A stretch of DNA of 64,000 nt from Candidatus Rhodoferax mariagerensis (GTDB lineage Bacteria > Pseudomonadota > Gammaproteobacteria > Burkholderiales > Burkholderiaceae_C). Of the stretch, positions 8,894 through 17,042 are shown one piece after another. The translations under genes were made by a program, and so were the position numbers. Within the stretch, counting starts at the first letter, position 1. Every line of letters begins with the position of its first letter. Below the pieces are notes generated by a model. The model ran no database searches and was not told the origin of the DNA. It saw nothing but the letters and a program-made list of their open reading frames with translations. The DNA is taken from contig JADKAW010000038.1 of NCBI GenBank assembly GCA_016719055.1, forward strand, positions 310,001 through 374,000, given 5' to 3'.

Positions 8894-9019
8894 ATGAAAC
8901 CGCTACAAAAATACTTGCTGGGAGGGTTTTTGCTCGTTGGGCTGGGAGCCACTTTTGCCATGTACGGTGGGCCTGACTTCATGATGACCTTGGCCAACCA
9001 GGTTTGGGCTTGTTTTTAG
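8894..9019 (+). CDS. Small 41-residue membrane protein
   Basis: The ORF starts MKPLQKYLLGG, has one hydrophobic helix (about residues 8-24) and ends TLANQVWACF. It starts 4 bases after the MFS stop, and its TAG ends 2 bases before the GTG of the methyltransferase. This tight packing, plus my recollection of similar short proteins with an Asp-Phe...Asn-Gln-Val-Trp tail beside methyltransferases in related genomes, supports a real gene. Function is unknown. Confidence 0.6.
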   Translation: MKPLQKYLLGGFLLVGLGATFAMYGGPDFMMTLANQVWACF

Positions 9020-9021
9020 CC

Positions 9022-9624
9022 GTGTCAAGCAATATCACCATCCCGGCTGAGGCCTCCTGCACTACAACGCAAGCAACCGAGTGGGTACAACGCTGGTGTT
9101 GTTTGGCAACCAAGTCTGGACGTATGCTGGACTTGGCCTGTGGGTCTGGCCGCCACATGCACTGGTTCAAGCAGCAAGGGTTTCAGACTACTGGCGTGGA
9201 TCGGGACCCCCAGGCGCTGTTGCTGGCCAGCCAGCACGGCCAAGTGGTTCAGGCCGACATTGAGAACTCGCCCTGGCCATTGATGTTTGGTGGGGAAGTC
9301 CAGTTGTTTGACGTGGTGGTGGTAACCAACTACCTGTGGCGCCCGTTGTTTCCCATGTTGCTGAGAAGCCTGGCGCCGGATGGGCTGCTGCTTTACGAAA
9401 CATTTACCAAGGGCCACGAAACCGTGGGCCGCCCAACACGGCCTGATTTTTTGTTGCGCCCGGGCGAATTGCTACAGGTTTGCCGTGACCTGCATGTGAT
9501 TGCATATGAAAACGTCTACTTGAGTCAGCCAGACCGATTTGTTCAACGGATTGCTGCAATGAACCAGGGCACTGTCAAGGATCATGGCACCCCGCCGCCC
9601 CGCTACCCACTCTCGCTAAAATAG
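9022..9624 (+). CDS. Class I SAM-dependent methyltransferase
   Basis: A 200-residue Rossmann-fold methyltransferase. Motif I is MLDLACGSGRH (the SAM-binding glycine loop), then GVDRDPQAL (acidic loop) and FDVVVVTNYL (motif IV region). It resembles the TehB/UbiG-type soluble group; the substrate is unknown. The GTG at 9022 lies 2 bases after the stop of the 41-residue ORF, suggesting coupled translation; an upstream TTG at 9004 would overlap that ORF. dapA follows 27 bases later. Confidence 0.8.
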   Translation: MSSNITIPAEASCTTTQATEWVQRWCCLATKSGRMLDLACGSGRHMHWFKQQGFQTTGVDRDPQALLLASQHGQVVQADIENSPWPLMFGGEVQLFDVVVVTNYLWRPLFPMLLRSLAPDGLLLYETFTKGHETVGRPTRPDFLLRPGELLQVCRDLHVIAYENVYLSQPDRFVQRIAAMNQGTVKDHGTPPPRYPLSLK

Positions 9625-9651
9625 TCAGCTTTCCTGTACTGGGTCCCTACC

Positions 9652-10545
9652 ATGAGCTTTTTGACGCGTCCCATCACTGGCAGCATTGTTGCCATGGTCA
9701 CCCCTATGTTGCCCGATGGCAGCGTGGACTATCCGACGCTGCGAAAGCTGGTGGACTGGCACATTGCCGAGGGCACCGACTGCATCGGTGTGGTCGGCAC
9801 CACCGGTGAATCCCCCACGGTGAGCATGGACGAAAACTGCGAGGTGATTCGCGTGTCGGTCGAGCAGGCGGCGGGGCGTGTGCCGATCATGGCCGGCTGC
9901 GGCTCCAACTGCACCTCTGAAGCCATCGAACTGGCTACATTTGCCAAAAAGGTCGGGGCCGACTGCCAGTTGCAGGTGGTGCCGTACTACAACAAGCCCA
10001 CGCAAGAGGGTCAGTACCAGCACTTCAAGGCCATCGCTGAGGCAGTTGACCTGCCAATGATTTTGTACAACGTGCCCGGCCGCTCGGTGGCCGACATGTC
10101 GGTCGACACCGCCTTGCGGCTGGCGCAAGTACCGGGTGTGATTGGCATCAAGGAAGCCACTGGCAATATTGACCGGGCGCAGTGGCTGATTCGTGAAGCT
10201 CCCAAGGGCTTTGCCATCTACTCGGGCGACGACCCGACCGCCGTGGCGCTGATGCTGTGCGGCGGCCATGGCAACATCAGTGTCACTGCCAATGTGGCAC
10301 CGCGCCTGATGCATGAGCTGTGCGTGGCGGCGATTGCCGGCGACGTCAAACGCGCTATGGAACTGCAGTTCAAGCTGATGCCGCTGCACAAGAACCTGTT
10401 TGTGGAGGCCAACCCGATCCCCGTCAAATGGGCCATGTCACGCATCAACATGTGTGGCGGCACCTTGCGTCTGCCCATGACAGCTTTGACAGCAGCGAAC
10501 GAAGGCGTGGTTGAAGACGCCTTGCGCGCTGTCGGCCTGCTGTAG
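9652..10545 (+). CDS. dapA: 4-hydroxy-tetrahydrodipicolinate synthase
   Basis: DapA condenses pyruvate with aspartate semialdehyde in the first committed step of lysine and diaminopimelate synthesis. The 297-residue TIM barrel shows GTTGESPT (substrate loop), the catalytic tyrosine in VVPYYNKPTQ and the Schiff-base lysine in GVIGIKEATG. Length and ends are typical. It precedes bamC by 43 bases, the same neighbour order as dapA-nlpB in E. coli. Confidence 0.96.
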   Translation: MSFLTRPITGSIVAMVTPMLPDGSVDYPTLRKLVDWHIAEGTDCIGVVGTTGESPTVSMDENCEVIRVSVEQAAGRVPIMAGCGSNCTSEAIELATFAKKVGADCQLQVVPYYNKPTQEGQYQHFKAIAEAVDLPMILYNVPGRSVADMSVDTALRLAQVPGVIGIKEATGNIDRAQWLIREAPKGFAIYSGDDPTAVALMLCGGHGNISVTANVAPRLMHELCVAAIAGDVKRAMELQFKLMPLHKNLFVEANPIPVKWAMSRINMCGGTLRLPMTALTAANEGVVEDALRAVGLL

Positions 10546-10588
10546 GCCTTGGGTTTCAGACCCTATTTTTTTACCCGAAGGGACATTT

Positions 10589-11671
10589 GTGAACCATTCC
10601 TCCAGACTTTTGCTGCTGAGCCTGACACTGGCTTTAGGAGCCTGCTCGGTACTCCAAGGCGACAAGGTTGACTACAAAAGTGCCGGTAAGGCACCCACGC
10701 TTGAAGTGCCTCCTGATCTGACACAACTGTCGCGTGACAACCGTTATGCTGTGCCCGGTGCCCCGGTGACAGCCTCAAGTTTTCAAATTGGCCAAGCCAC
10801 CAGCCAAAGCCTGCCTACCGGCTTGCTGACCGTGGGTGATGTGCGTATCGAACGAGCTGGGTCGCAGCGCTGGCTGGTGATTGACCGCCCCGCTGACAAA
10901 CTTTGGGATCCCGTGAAAGACTTCTGGCAAGAGCGCGGTTTTCTGCTGAGCATGGACCAGGCCAATCTGGGCATCATGGAAACCGACTGGGCTGAAAACC
11001 GGGCCAAAATTCCTGATGACTTCATTCGAAATACCCTTGGCAAAGTACTCGACTCACTCTATTCAACCGGCGAGCGTGACAAATTTCGCACACGACTGGA
11101 ACGCAACGCCAATGGTGGCACTGATATTTTCATTAGTCACCGGGGCATGATCGAAGTCTACAACTCCACGTCAAAAGATCAGACGGTCTGGCAGCCGCGC
11201 GCCGCAGATCCTGAGCTGGAGGCCGAGTTTTTACGGCGGCTGATGGTCAAATTGGGGGTGACGCAAGAGCAATCCAAAGCCCTGGTTGCCTCGGGTGTTC
11301 CAAAAAACAGTTCGCGTGTCACCAACGTCAATGGTCAGCCAACAGTGCAAATTGACGATGCCTTTGACCGCGCGTGGCGACGAGTGGGACTGTCGCTGGA
11401 CCGCACCAATTTCACCGTTGAGGACCGGGATCGCAGCAAAGGCATTTACTTTGTGCGGTATGTTGCCCCGGTTGCCGACAAATCTGAGCCTGGCTTTTTT
11501 GGAAAGTTGTTCGGCTCAAGCAAGCCTGACAGCACACCCCAAAAATTCAGGGTGACGGTGGCCAGTCAAGGCAGCCAAACGGTGGTGTCGGTGCAAAACG
11601 CTGATGGTTCCACCGCTGCGGCTGCGGATGCGCAACGCATTGCAACGGTGCTTGCCGAAGATCTGAAATAG
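10589..11671 (+). CDS. bamC: Outer membrane protein assembly factor BamC
   Basis: BamC is a lipoprotein of the BAM complex, which inserts beta-barrel proteins into the outer membrane. The GTG at 10589 gives a lipoprotein signal peptide with lipobox LGAC (cysteine near residue 19). An unstructured segment (VDYKS...) and two helix-grip domains follow, 360 residues in all. The upstream in-frame ATG at 10511 overlaps dapA and would bury the signal peptide, so I reject it. The stop faces the end of the signalling cluster, 7 bases away. Confidence 0.9.
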   Translation: MNHSSRLLLLSLTLALGACSVLQGDKVDYKSAGKAPTLEVPPDLTQLSRDNRYAVPGAPVTASSFQIGQATSQSLPTGLLTVGDVRIERAGSQRWLVIDRPADKLWDPVKDFWQERGFLLSMDQANLGIMETDWAENRAKIPDDFIRNTLGKVLDSLYSTGERDKFRTRLERNANGGTDIFISHRGMIEVYNSTSKDQTVWQPRAADPELEAEFLRRLMVKLGVTQEQSKALVASGVPKNSSRVTNVNGQPTVQIDDAFDRAWRRVGLSLDRTNFTVEDRDRSKGIYFVRYVAPVADKSEPGFFGKLFGSSKPDSTPQKFRVTVASQGSQTVVSVQNADGSTAAAADAQRIATVLAEDLK

Positions 11672-11678
11672 CCGGGTT

Positions 11679-12287
11679 TCACCCGCTGATGGCAAAGCGG
11701 GTGCCCGCCTCTTTGATGCCCCACAACAGTTCTACCAGTGCGGGGCTGTTGAGCAATGGCTCGCCGGCGATGATCAGCCAGTAGCCAGCGTCGTCCACCC
11801 AGAACGGCACAAAAGAATAACTGGGTAACAAAAATTCCGGGTCGGCGTGAAAAGAGATGTAGCTTGAGGCACCATGCCAGCCACGACGGGCTTGGCGCAC
11901 GGCAAATTCGCCAAAGTCAGCCGCTGCAGCGCTCATGACATCTGCATCCTCCTGCTCAAAGCCGGATCGGCCTAAACAGAAGCCACCATCAGACGCCAGC
12001 ACCACACGCCGCTCGCTAGACAGTGACGCGATCACGTGTTGTAGAAAATCATCCAGTTTGGCATCCGGGCCCTGCAACGGGCGCTGTAGCCGCTGAACCC
12101 AACCCTGTTTTTCATAGTCTTCAATGACGGTCTCACTGAAGCCGCCTTTCTTTGACCATGTTGGGGCGTCAAGTGTTCGGTCTTGGGTCAGCAGCACTTG
12201 CAAGCCTTGCGCCACGTCGTCCATTTTTGAATGTCCAAAAGCGCGCAAAACGCCAGCCGGAGTTAAGGTGAACCAGGCATTGTTCAT
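11679..12287 (-). CDS. Unknown 202-residue protein, probably Roadblock/LC7-like
   Basis: Last gene of the minus-strand cluster, overlapping its upstream neighbour by ATGA. The N-terminal third is helical. The C-terminal part, from RRVVLASDGGFCLGRSGF through a helix (about residues 95-125) to YWLIIAGEPLLNSPALVELL, follows the Roadblock/LC7 order of strand, long helix and strands seen in the 15044-15406 protein. The family link is my inference from pattern; no motif proves it. No signal peptide or membrane segment is visible, so it is probably cytosolic. Confidence 0.6.
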   Translation of the reverse strand: MNNAWFTLTPAGVLRAFGHSKMDDVAQGLQVLLTQDRTLDAPTWSKKGGFSETVIEDYEKQGWVQRLQRPLQGPDAKLDDFLQHVIASLSSERRVVLASDGGFCLGRSGFEQEDADVMSAAAADFGEFAVRQARRGWHGASSYISFHADPEFLLPSYSFVPFWVDDAGYWLIIAGEPLLNSPALVELLWGIKEAGTRFAISG

Positions 12288-13204
12288 GTTGAGGGAGTAT
12301 GTTTGGGTGGTGATGCAGGAATAGCCGCTACCGCAAGTTCACGTAAAAAATCGCTGAGGTCATGCGGCGACATGCCAAGCTGATGCAAGCGTTCTTCAAC
12401 CTGCGCCACTTCAATTTCTCTGAACGTCACAGAGGCGGCCAAGGCATCGCTGTTGCAGACGCGCAAGATCACGGGTTTGGGCGTGTTGCTGGCAACCCAA
12501 CCATCGGCAGGGTGAACCACCAGACAGTGCTGCACCGTGAACCGGACTTCAAATGGCGTCCTGGCTTGCAAGCCTGCTGAGAGTTTGCGAAGCAGCAGAA
12601 ATCGCTCAGCTGGCAGCAAAGACAGCTGCGCTGCCAAGTCATCCGGGCTCAGGCCGTGATCATCAGGGGCGTGCAAGACTCCCGCTGGGTCATCTTCCGC
12701 AACTTTCTCGGCGGGTGGTGTTGCAACCGTTGATACCGACAAACCGGGCAAAACAAATGCCTTGGGTAAGCTTGTAGCAGGCATTGGATTGCCCGCAGCA
12801 GCAGGTGGCAGGACCGACGAAGCAGGCTTTTTGTCGTCTTTAACAAGTGCTGCCGCCTGCGACAAGGCGCTTCGCATGGATTCAGCGTTGTAGGGTTTGC
12901 CCAGCCATATCCACTTTTGTTGCTGAAAACCGGCTTTGGCGCTGGGCCAGCTTGCATCATGTGACGACACCAGCAGAACGGCAACCGACTGGCCGGTGGC
13001 TAGCTGCAGTTGCGCCTGTGCCTGGGCCGAGTGCTGTGCCCATCCATGCGCCGCCAAGTCGACGACCAACACGTCAGCCCCTGGCAAAGGTGCCCCCTTC
13101 TTTGCGGGCAAGCCCTGCCAATGCCAGCCGGCCATGAAGCGCTTGAGAAACAGGTCAAATGCCGTTTCATCTCTGGGCGACAACCCGGCGAGGATGATGT
13201 TCAT
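12284..13204 (-). CDS. Degenerate response-regulator-like protein
   Basis: A 306-residue soluble protein. The first about 120 residues read like a receiver domain: an initial strand MNIILAGLS, ADVLVVDLA at the usual phosphoacceptor strand, VAVLLVSSHD, and the Lys-Pro pair in WIWLGKPYN. The acidic pocket is incomplete, so phosphorylation is doubtful. A Pro/Ala-rich linker leads to an unrecognised C-terminal domain (about 185-306). It overlaps both neighbours by 4 bases (ATGA), which implies translational coupling in the cluster. Confidence 0.65.
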   Translation of the reverse strand: MNIILAGLSPRDETAFDLFLKRFMAGWHWQGLPAKKGAPLPGADVLVVDLAAHGWAQHSAQAQAQLQLATGQSVAVLLVSSHDASWPSAKAGFQQQKWIWLGKPYNAESMRSALSQAAALVKDDKKPASSVLPPAAAGNPMPATSLPKAFVLPGLSVSTVATPPAEKVAEDDPAGVLHAPDDHGLSPDDLAAQLSLLPAERFLLLRKLSAGLQARTPFEVRFTVQHCLVVHPADGWVASNTPKPVILRVCNSDALAASVTFREIEVAQVEERLHQLGMSPHDLSDFLRELAVAAIPASPPKHTPST

Positions 13205-13782
13205 ACAACGGGGCTGGATTGCTCAAGCTGGCGGCTGACCACATCCCACCCGGGCGGCAAGAGCGGATTGCGTTTCAGCAACTGGCGCCGGGCCAGCATG
13301 AATGCCAGGTTGTCATGACAAGTCAGGCAGTGATGAAGAAACAACTGCTCACCTTGGGCATCCGCATTCTCAATGGACAGAACTGCCAATACGGCCAAAG
13401 CCCGCGAGTCATCGGCGCTACAGCGTCGCGCTCTTGTGGAGATATCTGCCGAAGGAATGGCCAGCACACTCCAGCGTGTGGCAAGCGGCGAGATTTTGGG
13501 CAAAGCCGGTTTGTCGACCTGAGACTCAAACCAGCTCGCCACATGGGTGCTGAGCCGATTCTTGACCTTGGCCAGCGTCGCAAGTTTGGTTGCCGCCTGT
13601 TCTTGCCCCAATGATGTAAACACATCTGCCAAAACACCTTGAACTGGTTCAGCACCCGGCAGCTCAGTAGCTGCGTCAATGCGTGCCGTGTGTGTCTGCA
13701 GATTGACTGGATCGCGCAACAAAGCCCGCGCGTGCCGACGCACCGCCCGGCGCGCATGATCAAGGCTGGGGTCAATGCTCAT
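13201..13782 (-). CDS. Unknown 193-residue protein with a CxxCH motif
   Basis: A soluble, mostly helical protein I do not recognise. Near the C-terminus it has HHCLTCHDNLAF, which fits the haem-binding CxxCH pattern. There is no signal peptide, though, so covalent haem attachment in the periplasm is unlikely; metal binding or chance is possible. The ATG at 13782 lies 11 bases after the stop of the PhnD-like gene; a TTG at 13797 is an alternative. The 3' end overlaps the receiver-like gene by ATGA. Confidence 0.6.
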   Translation of the reverse strand: MSIDPSLDHARRAVRRHARALLRDPVNLQTHTARIDAATELPGAEPVQGVLADVFTSLGQEQAATKLATLAKVKNRLSTHVASWFESQVDKPALPKISPLATRWSVLAIPSADISTRARRCSADDSRALAVLAVLSIENADAQGEQLFLHHCLTCHDNLAFMLARRQLLKRNPLLPPGWDVVSRQLEQSSPVV

Positions 13783-13793
13783 AGGCTCAAGGG

Positions 13794-14543
13794 TCAATCC
13801 AACAAGGTGTCCATCAGGTCGATCATGAATTCAGCTTCCTCCTGCGTCATGGCCTCAAAACCATTGGATAGACCCAGTGAATCCAGTAGATCTTGATCGC
13901 CTGGCGACTGTCCTATGCTTGCAAACACTTTTTTTATAGCATCCAGATCAATCTCGGCGCTGGGTCTGGCCAATAAAACATGAGAAATATCGCTGATAGC
14001 GCTCTCTACCAGGACGCGCAACTGGCTGCGGGTCAAACGGGTCAGCGACGCATAGGCATCGGCCAGGAAAAATGCAGCATCAACTTCACGCTTGATGGCC
14101 TTGCGGGCAGCGGCCTGGTAGCTGTCCACTTTGACCCATTCAATACACGACTCGTTAAGGTCAGCGGGCTCCAGCAAGCGTAAACCGATCAACTTAACGT
14201 CTCGGTTTTCAGTGACGGCAATGCGGCAATCAGGTTTAAGATCTTCAAGCTGCCTCAAAGCCGACTCAACACCCGTAGCAATCACCATTTCGTCGTAGCG
14301 CTGTGCAGGCCGCGCAAATGGCACGTAGCCCATGGTGCGAATCATGTCGGTGGCGTCAAACGGGTTGGCATAAACAATGTCAGCTTTACCGCTGGCCAGA
14401 ATCTCCAACTGCTCTTGTGCGCTGGCTGGGGTGACCAGATGCAGGTGAATGCCTGAGCGTCTTTGCAGAACGGTGTTGAGCAAATGCCACCCGGCAAAAT
14501 GCTCAGGTGAGAAATCCGGGGCTATCAAAAAATTAAGCCTCAT
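13794..14543 (-). CDS. PhnD-like substrate-binding-fold protein without signal peptide
   Basis: A 249-residue protein of the phosphate/phosphonate-binding (PhnD, Phosphonate-bd) fold: RLNFLIAPDFSPEH at the start, the lobe motif ASGKADIVYANPFDA (about residues 50-64), and VDAAFFLADAY in the second half. PhnD proteins are normally periplasmic, but this start (MRLNFL, overlapping the PAS gene stop by ATGA) leaves no signal peptide. A cytosolic ligand-sensing role is therefore more likely than transport; no permease or ATPase gene is nearby. The ligand is unknown. Confidence 0.72.
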   Translation of the reverse strand: MRLNFLIAPDFSPEHFAGWHLLNTVLQRRSGIHLHLVTPASAQEQLEILASGKADIVYANPFDATDMIRTMGYVPFARPAQRYDEMVIATGVESALRQLEDLKPDCRIAVTENRDVKLIGLRLLEPADLNESCIEWVKVDSYQAAARKAIKREVDAAFFLADAYASLTRLTRSQLRVLVESAISDISHVLLARPSAEIDLDAIKKVFASIGQSPGDQDLLDSLGLSNGFEAMTQEEAEFMIDLMDTLLD

Positions 14544-15034
14544 GACGCTGCCTTTTCCTGATCCAACCATTGTTGATAGACGGGAATCAATTCATTGACT
14601 CGGGTGCGCGAGGGCTTGCGTCGAACTGATGTGTAACCAACGATGGCACCATTGCGAACATTGGGCACCGCCGTTGCATATACCCAGTAATAAGCACCAT
14701 CCTTGCGCAGGTTTTTCACATAACCATGCCACTTTTTGCCGGCGGCAATGTCGTCCCACAAGCCTTTAAAGGCGATTCTTGGCATGTCCGGATGGCGTAG
14801 CACATGATGCGGCGTGCCAATCAGTTCATCGCGGGTGTAGCCACTCATCTCAACGAAAGCATCATTGGCATGTGTAATGACGCCTGTCAGGTCGGTACGC
14901 GACACAATCAATCGGCCCAGAGGAAACCTGACTTCGATGTCAGTGGCATAAACCATTCTTGAGCTGCCATCGCTGTAGGTCAATGTGCTGGCAACAGAGG
15001 GTGCCACAGGCAGTGACATGTCGGTAAGCCTCAT
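14540..15034 (-). CDS. Aer-like PAS domain protein
   Basis: A 164-residue soluble protein that is essentially one PAS domain: VSRTDLTGVITHANDAFVEMSG, GTPHHVLRHPDMP, and GYVKNLRKDGAYYWVYA in separate blocks. These match the FAD-binding PAS of the aerotaxis receptor Aer, a redox sensor. It lacks the membrane anchor, HAMP and signalling domains, so it must work through partners. The ribosome site GAGGA lies 7 bases from the ATG. Its stop overlaps the PhnD-like start by ATGA, and it follows the Roadblock gene by 9 bases. Confidence 0.82.
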   Translation of the reverse strand: MRLTDMSLPVAPSVASTLTYSDGSSRMVYATDIEVRFPLGRLIVSRTDLTGVITHANDAFVEMSGYTRDELIGTPHHVLRHPDMPRIAFKGLWDDIAAGKKWHGYVKNLRKDGAYYWVYATAVPNVRNGAIVGYTSVRRKPSRTRVNELIPVYQQWLDQEKAAS

Positions 15035-15043
15035 GACAAATCC

Positions 15044-15406
15044 TCAGATCAGCTTGGAAAGCGTCTCGGCCGCACGCTTGATGTCCAGGAAAATCAGGCC
15101 TAGTTTGGCGTTTGACTTGGCCAGCACCGTCAGCACCGCCTCGGGGCCGGCAGCGCTCATGATCACGTAACCGCGCTCACCCTGAATCAAGACCCTTTCA
15201 AGTTTGCCACGCGCCAACTCACGGGCAGTACGCTCACCCAACGACAGCAGGGCAGCAGACATCGCACCAATGCGGTCTTCGTCCATGCCTTGCGGCAAAG
15301 CCGATGCAATCATCAACCCATCCGTTGAAATCAGGGCGGAGGCCTCGATATCCGCCGTAGACCCATTCAGGTCTTCCAACGACTGTTGAAACATATCTGT
15401 ACGCAT
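15044..15406 (-). CDS. Roadblock/LC7 domain protein (MglB-like)
   Basis: A 120-residue Roadblock/LC7 protein, the fold of MglB, which controls Ras-like MglA GTPases in cell polarity, and of other small regulators. Visible features are ASALISTDGLMIAS, a central helix AALLSLGERTARELA, and LERVLIQGERGYVIM. The ATG at 15406 is preferred because AGGAG lies 7 bases upstream. It begins 2 bases after the nitroreductase stop. No MglA-type GTPase gene is in the cluster, so its partner is unknown. Confidence 0.85.
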   Translation of the reverse strand: MRTDMFQQSLEDLNGSTADIEASALISTDGLMIASALPQGMDEDRIGAMSAALLSLGERTARELARGKLERVLIQGERGYVIMSAAGPEAVLTVLAKSNAKLGLIFLDIKRAAETLSKLI

Positions 15407-15408
15407 AT

Positions 15409-16131
15409 TTAACTCCTGGTCAACCAACGGGTGAATTCGCTCACAGGGGCACGCGGCGTTTTGAATGAGTTCACAACCTCATCTGCGTCAGCATAACCCA
15501 GTGCCATGCCACACACCAGCATTTCATCTGATCCGGCGCCGATATGGGGCAAAACGATGCTAGAAAACCCGTTCCACGCAGCCTGTGGGCACGTATGCAA
15601 GCCGTGCGCTCGCGCCGCAATCATCAGCGACTGCAAAAACATGCCGTAATCAAGCAGCGAACCTCGTCCCAAGGCGCGGTCAATGGTGAACATCATGCCA
15701 ACCGGAGCGTCAAAGAAGCGGTAATTGCGCTGTTGCTGCAAATGCATTTTGTCTTTGTCCCCCTTGCCAATACCAACGAGCCGATACAAACTCCAGCCGT
15801 TTTCGCGCCGGCGATCAAGGTACGGACTGATCCACTTCTCAGGGTAGTAGTCATACTCTTCGCAATACTGGGCGGCAAGACTCGGGTCGGCACGCAACGC
15901 GTCGTGGGCAGCGCAAACCTTGGTGACCAAATCGTCTCGGCACTGGTCTTGTAATACGTACACTTTCCAGGGTTGAGTGTTGGTACCTGATGGAGCCCGA
16001 CTGGACAATTCAAGCAAGTGCTCCAATGTTTCATGCGGTACGACTTGAGAGCTGAATGCGCGGGCCGACATGCGAGTCACCATCGCAACTTCAACGGCGG
16101 CAATACGCTCAGACAATGTGTTGGTATTCAT
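15409..16131 (-). CDS. Nitroreductase family FMN-dependent oxidoreductase
   Basis: A 240-residue nitroreductase: RMSARAFSSQVV near the start, SSRAPSGTNTQPW (FMN contact, about residues 46-58), and a C-terminal half with GLHTCPQAAW. The family reduces nitro compounds, quinones or flavins with NAD(P)H. The ATG at 16131 (MNTNTLSERI) fits the family start; an upstream in-frame start at 16203 adds an unlikely tail. It is the first gene of the Roadblock/PAS cluster and divergent from the phasin gene. Confidence 0.87.
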   Translation of the reverse strand: MNTNTLSERIAAVEVAMVTRMSARAFSSQVVPHETLEHLLELSSRAPSGTNTQPWKVYVLQDQCRDDLVTKVCAAHDALRADPSLAAQYCEEYDYYPEKWISPYLDRRRENGWSLYRLVGIGKGDKDKMHLQQQRNYRFFDAPVGMMFTIDRALGRGSLLDYGMFLQSLMIAARAHGLHTCPQAAWNGFSSIVLPHIGAGSDEMLVCGMALGYADADEVVNSFKTPRAPVSEFTRWLTRS

Positions 16132-16358
16132 CGTGAAAAAAATTTCTCCAGTACTTGCTTCAAAACTTGAACCAACTCTCAGGCCGGGCGCTTGGAAGCT
16201 CACAGCGTTAACTTGAGATGGATCGCAGATGCCCCGATTTGGCCAGTGTGATTGATGTAGATTGCCTTGGAATTTTAGATTTGTTGAACTTTCAGAGTAC
16301 TACATTTCTCGGTCGACATGGCTTTGTAGATTGCAAATAGTTGGTGAGTCCATCGCAA

Positions 16359-16381
16359 TTTTTGTTGCAATGCAACAAAAA
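16359..16381. promoter_or_regulatory. Candidate PhaR operator 1, upstream of the phasin -35 box
   Basis: A perfect 11-1-11 palindrome with core TTGTTGCA-N-TGCAACAA ends 3 bases before the -35 hexamer. The TGCA-N-TGCA core recurs at 16422-16432. In Ralstonia, PhaR represses phasin from a site just upstream of -35 and another at the transcription start, as here. The rest of 16132-16493 holds only the divergent upstream regions of nitroreductase and phasin. Confidence 0.65.
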
Positions 16382-16384
16382 CTC

Positions 16385-16412
16385 TTGCATCCTGCGAAGA
16401 AGTTTCTATAAT
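16385..16412 (+). promoter_or_regulatory. Sigma-70-type promoter of the phasin gene
   Basis: TTGCAT (16385-16390) and a perfect TATAAT (16407-16412) are separated by 16 bases and predict a start near 16419. The two candidate PhaR sites flank it. Confidence 0.65.
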
Positions 16413-16419
16413 CTGGTTA

Positions 16420-16434
16420 TGCTGCACTGCAACA
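16420..16434. promoter_or_regulatory. Candidate PhaR operator 2, at the predicted transcription start
   Basis: CTGCA-C-TGCAA (16422-16432) shares the TGCA-N-TGCA core of operator 1 and overlaps the predicted transcription start. Confidence 0.55.
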
Positions 16435-16493
16435 TAGATCATTAAGTAACTCTGTGACTGGGCAGATATTTTTTAAATTTAACCGATGGAGCA

Positions 16494-17042
16494 ATGATGA
16501 TGATGACTGTAGAACAAGTTCTGGCCGCACAAAAAGCAAATATTGAAACTCTACTGGGTTTGACAACCAAAGCTTTTGAAGGCGTTGAAAAAATAGTTGA
16601 ACTGAATATGACTGCCTCCAAGGCTGCTTTAACCGAATCTGGTGAAAATGCCAAGGCCATGCTCAGCGTCAAGGACGCCCAGGAACTGATGGCATTGCAG
16701 TCCGGTCTGCTGCAACCTCTGGCTGAAAAAACTGCTGCTTACAGCCGTCATCTTTACGAAATTGCAACTGGCACCTTTGGAGAATTGACCAAAGCGATGG
16801 AAAGCCAAGCGGCTGAGGCACAGCAAAACTTGACGGACATGATTGATTCAGCCACCAAAAATGCACCCGCAGGGACCGAGACGGCTGTCGCTGCCATGAA
16901 AAGTGCTGTATCGGCTGCTAACAACGCGCTGGAATCCGTGCAAAAAGCGGTCAAGCAAGCTACCGAAGTTGTCGAAGCAAATTTCGCTTCAGTATCCAAT
17001 AGCGCAACGACCACTGCAAAATCAGGGTCAAAAAAGCGCTGA
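16494..17042 (+). CDS. phaP: Phasin family protein
   Basis: Phasins coat polyhydroxyalkanoate storage granules and control their size and number. The 182-residue protein is helical, with MTVEQVLAAQKANIETLLGL at the start, the long amphipathic middle of the Phasin_2 family, and a Lys-rich tail ending KSGSKKR. The first codons are ATG ATG ATG ATG; any of the four could initiate. PhaR-type operators upstream suggest induction when polymer accumulates. A strong terminator follows. Confidence 0.9.
   Translation: MMMMTVEQVLAAQKANIETLLGLTTKAFEGVEKIVELNMTASKAALTESGENAKAMLSVKDAQELMALQSGLLQPLAEKTAAYSRHLYEIATGTFGELTKAMESQAAEAQQNLTDMIDSATKNAPAGTETAVAAMKSAVSAANNALESVQKAVKQATEVVEANFASVSNSATTTAKSGSKKR

Noticed and set aside
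13915..13990. Possible further dispersed-repeat copy inside the PhnD-like gene
   Set aside because: It has a TTGGCC-like flank and a GCTATAAAAAA tail, but the core spacing is off by one and TAGCCC is missing.
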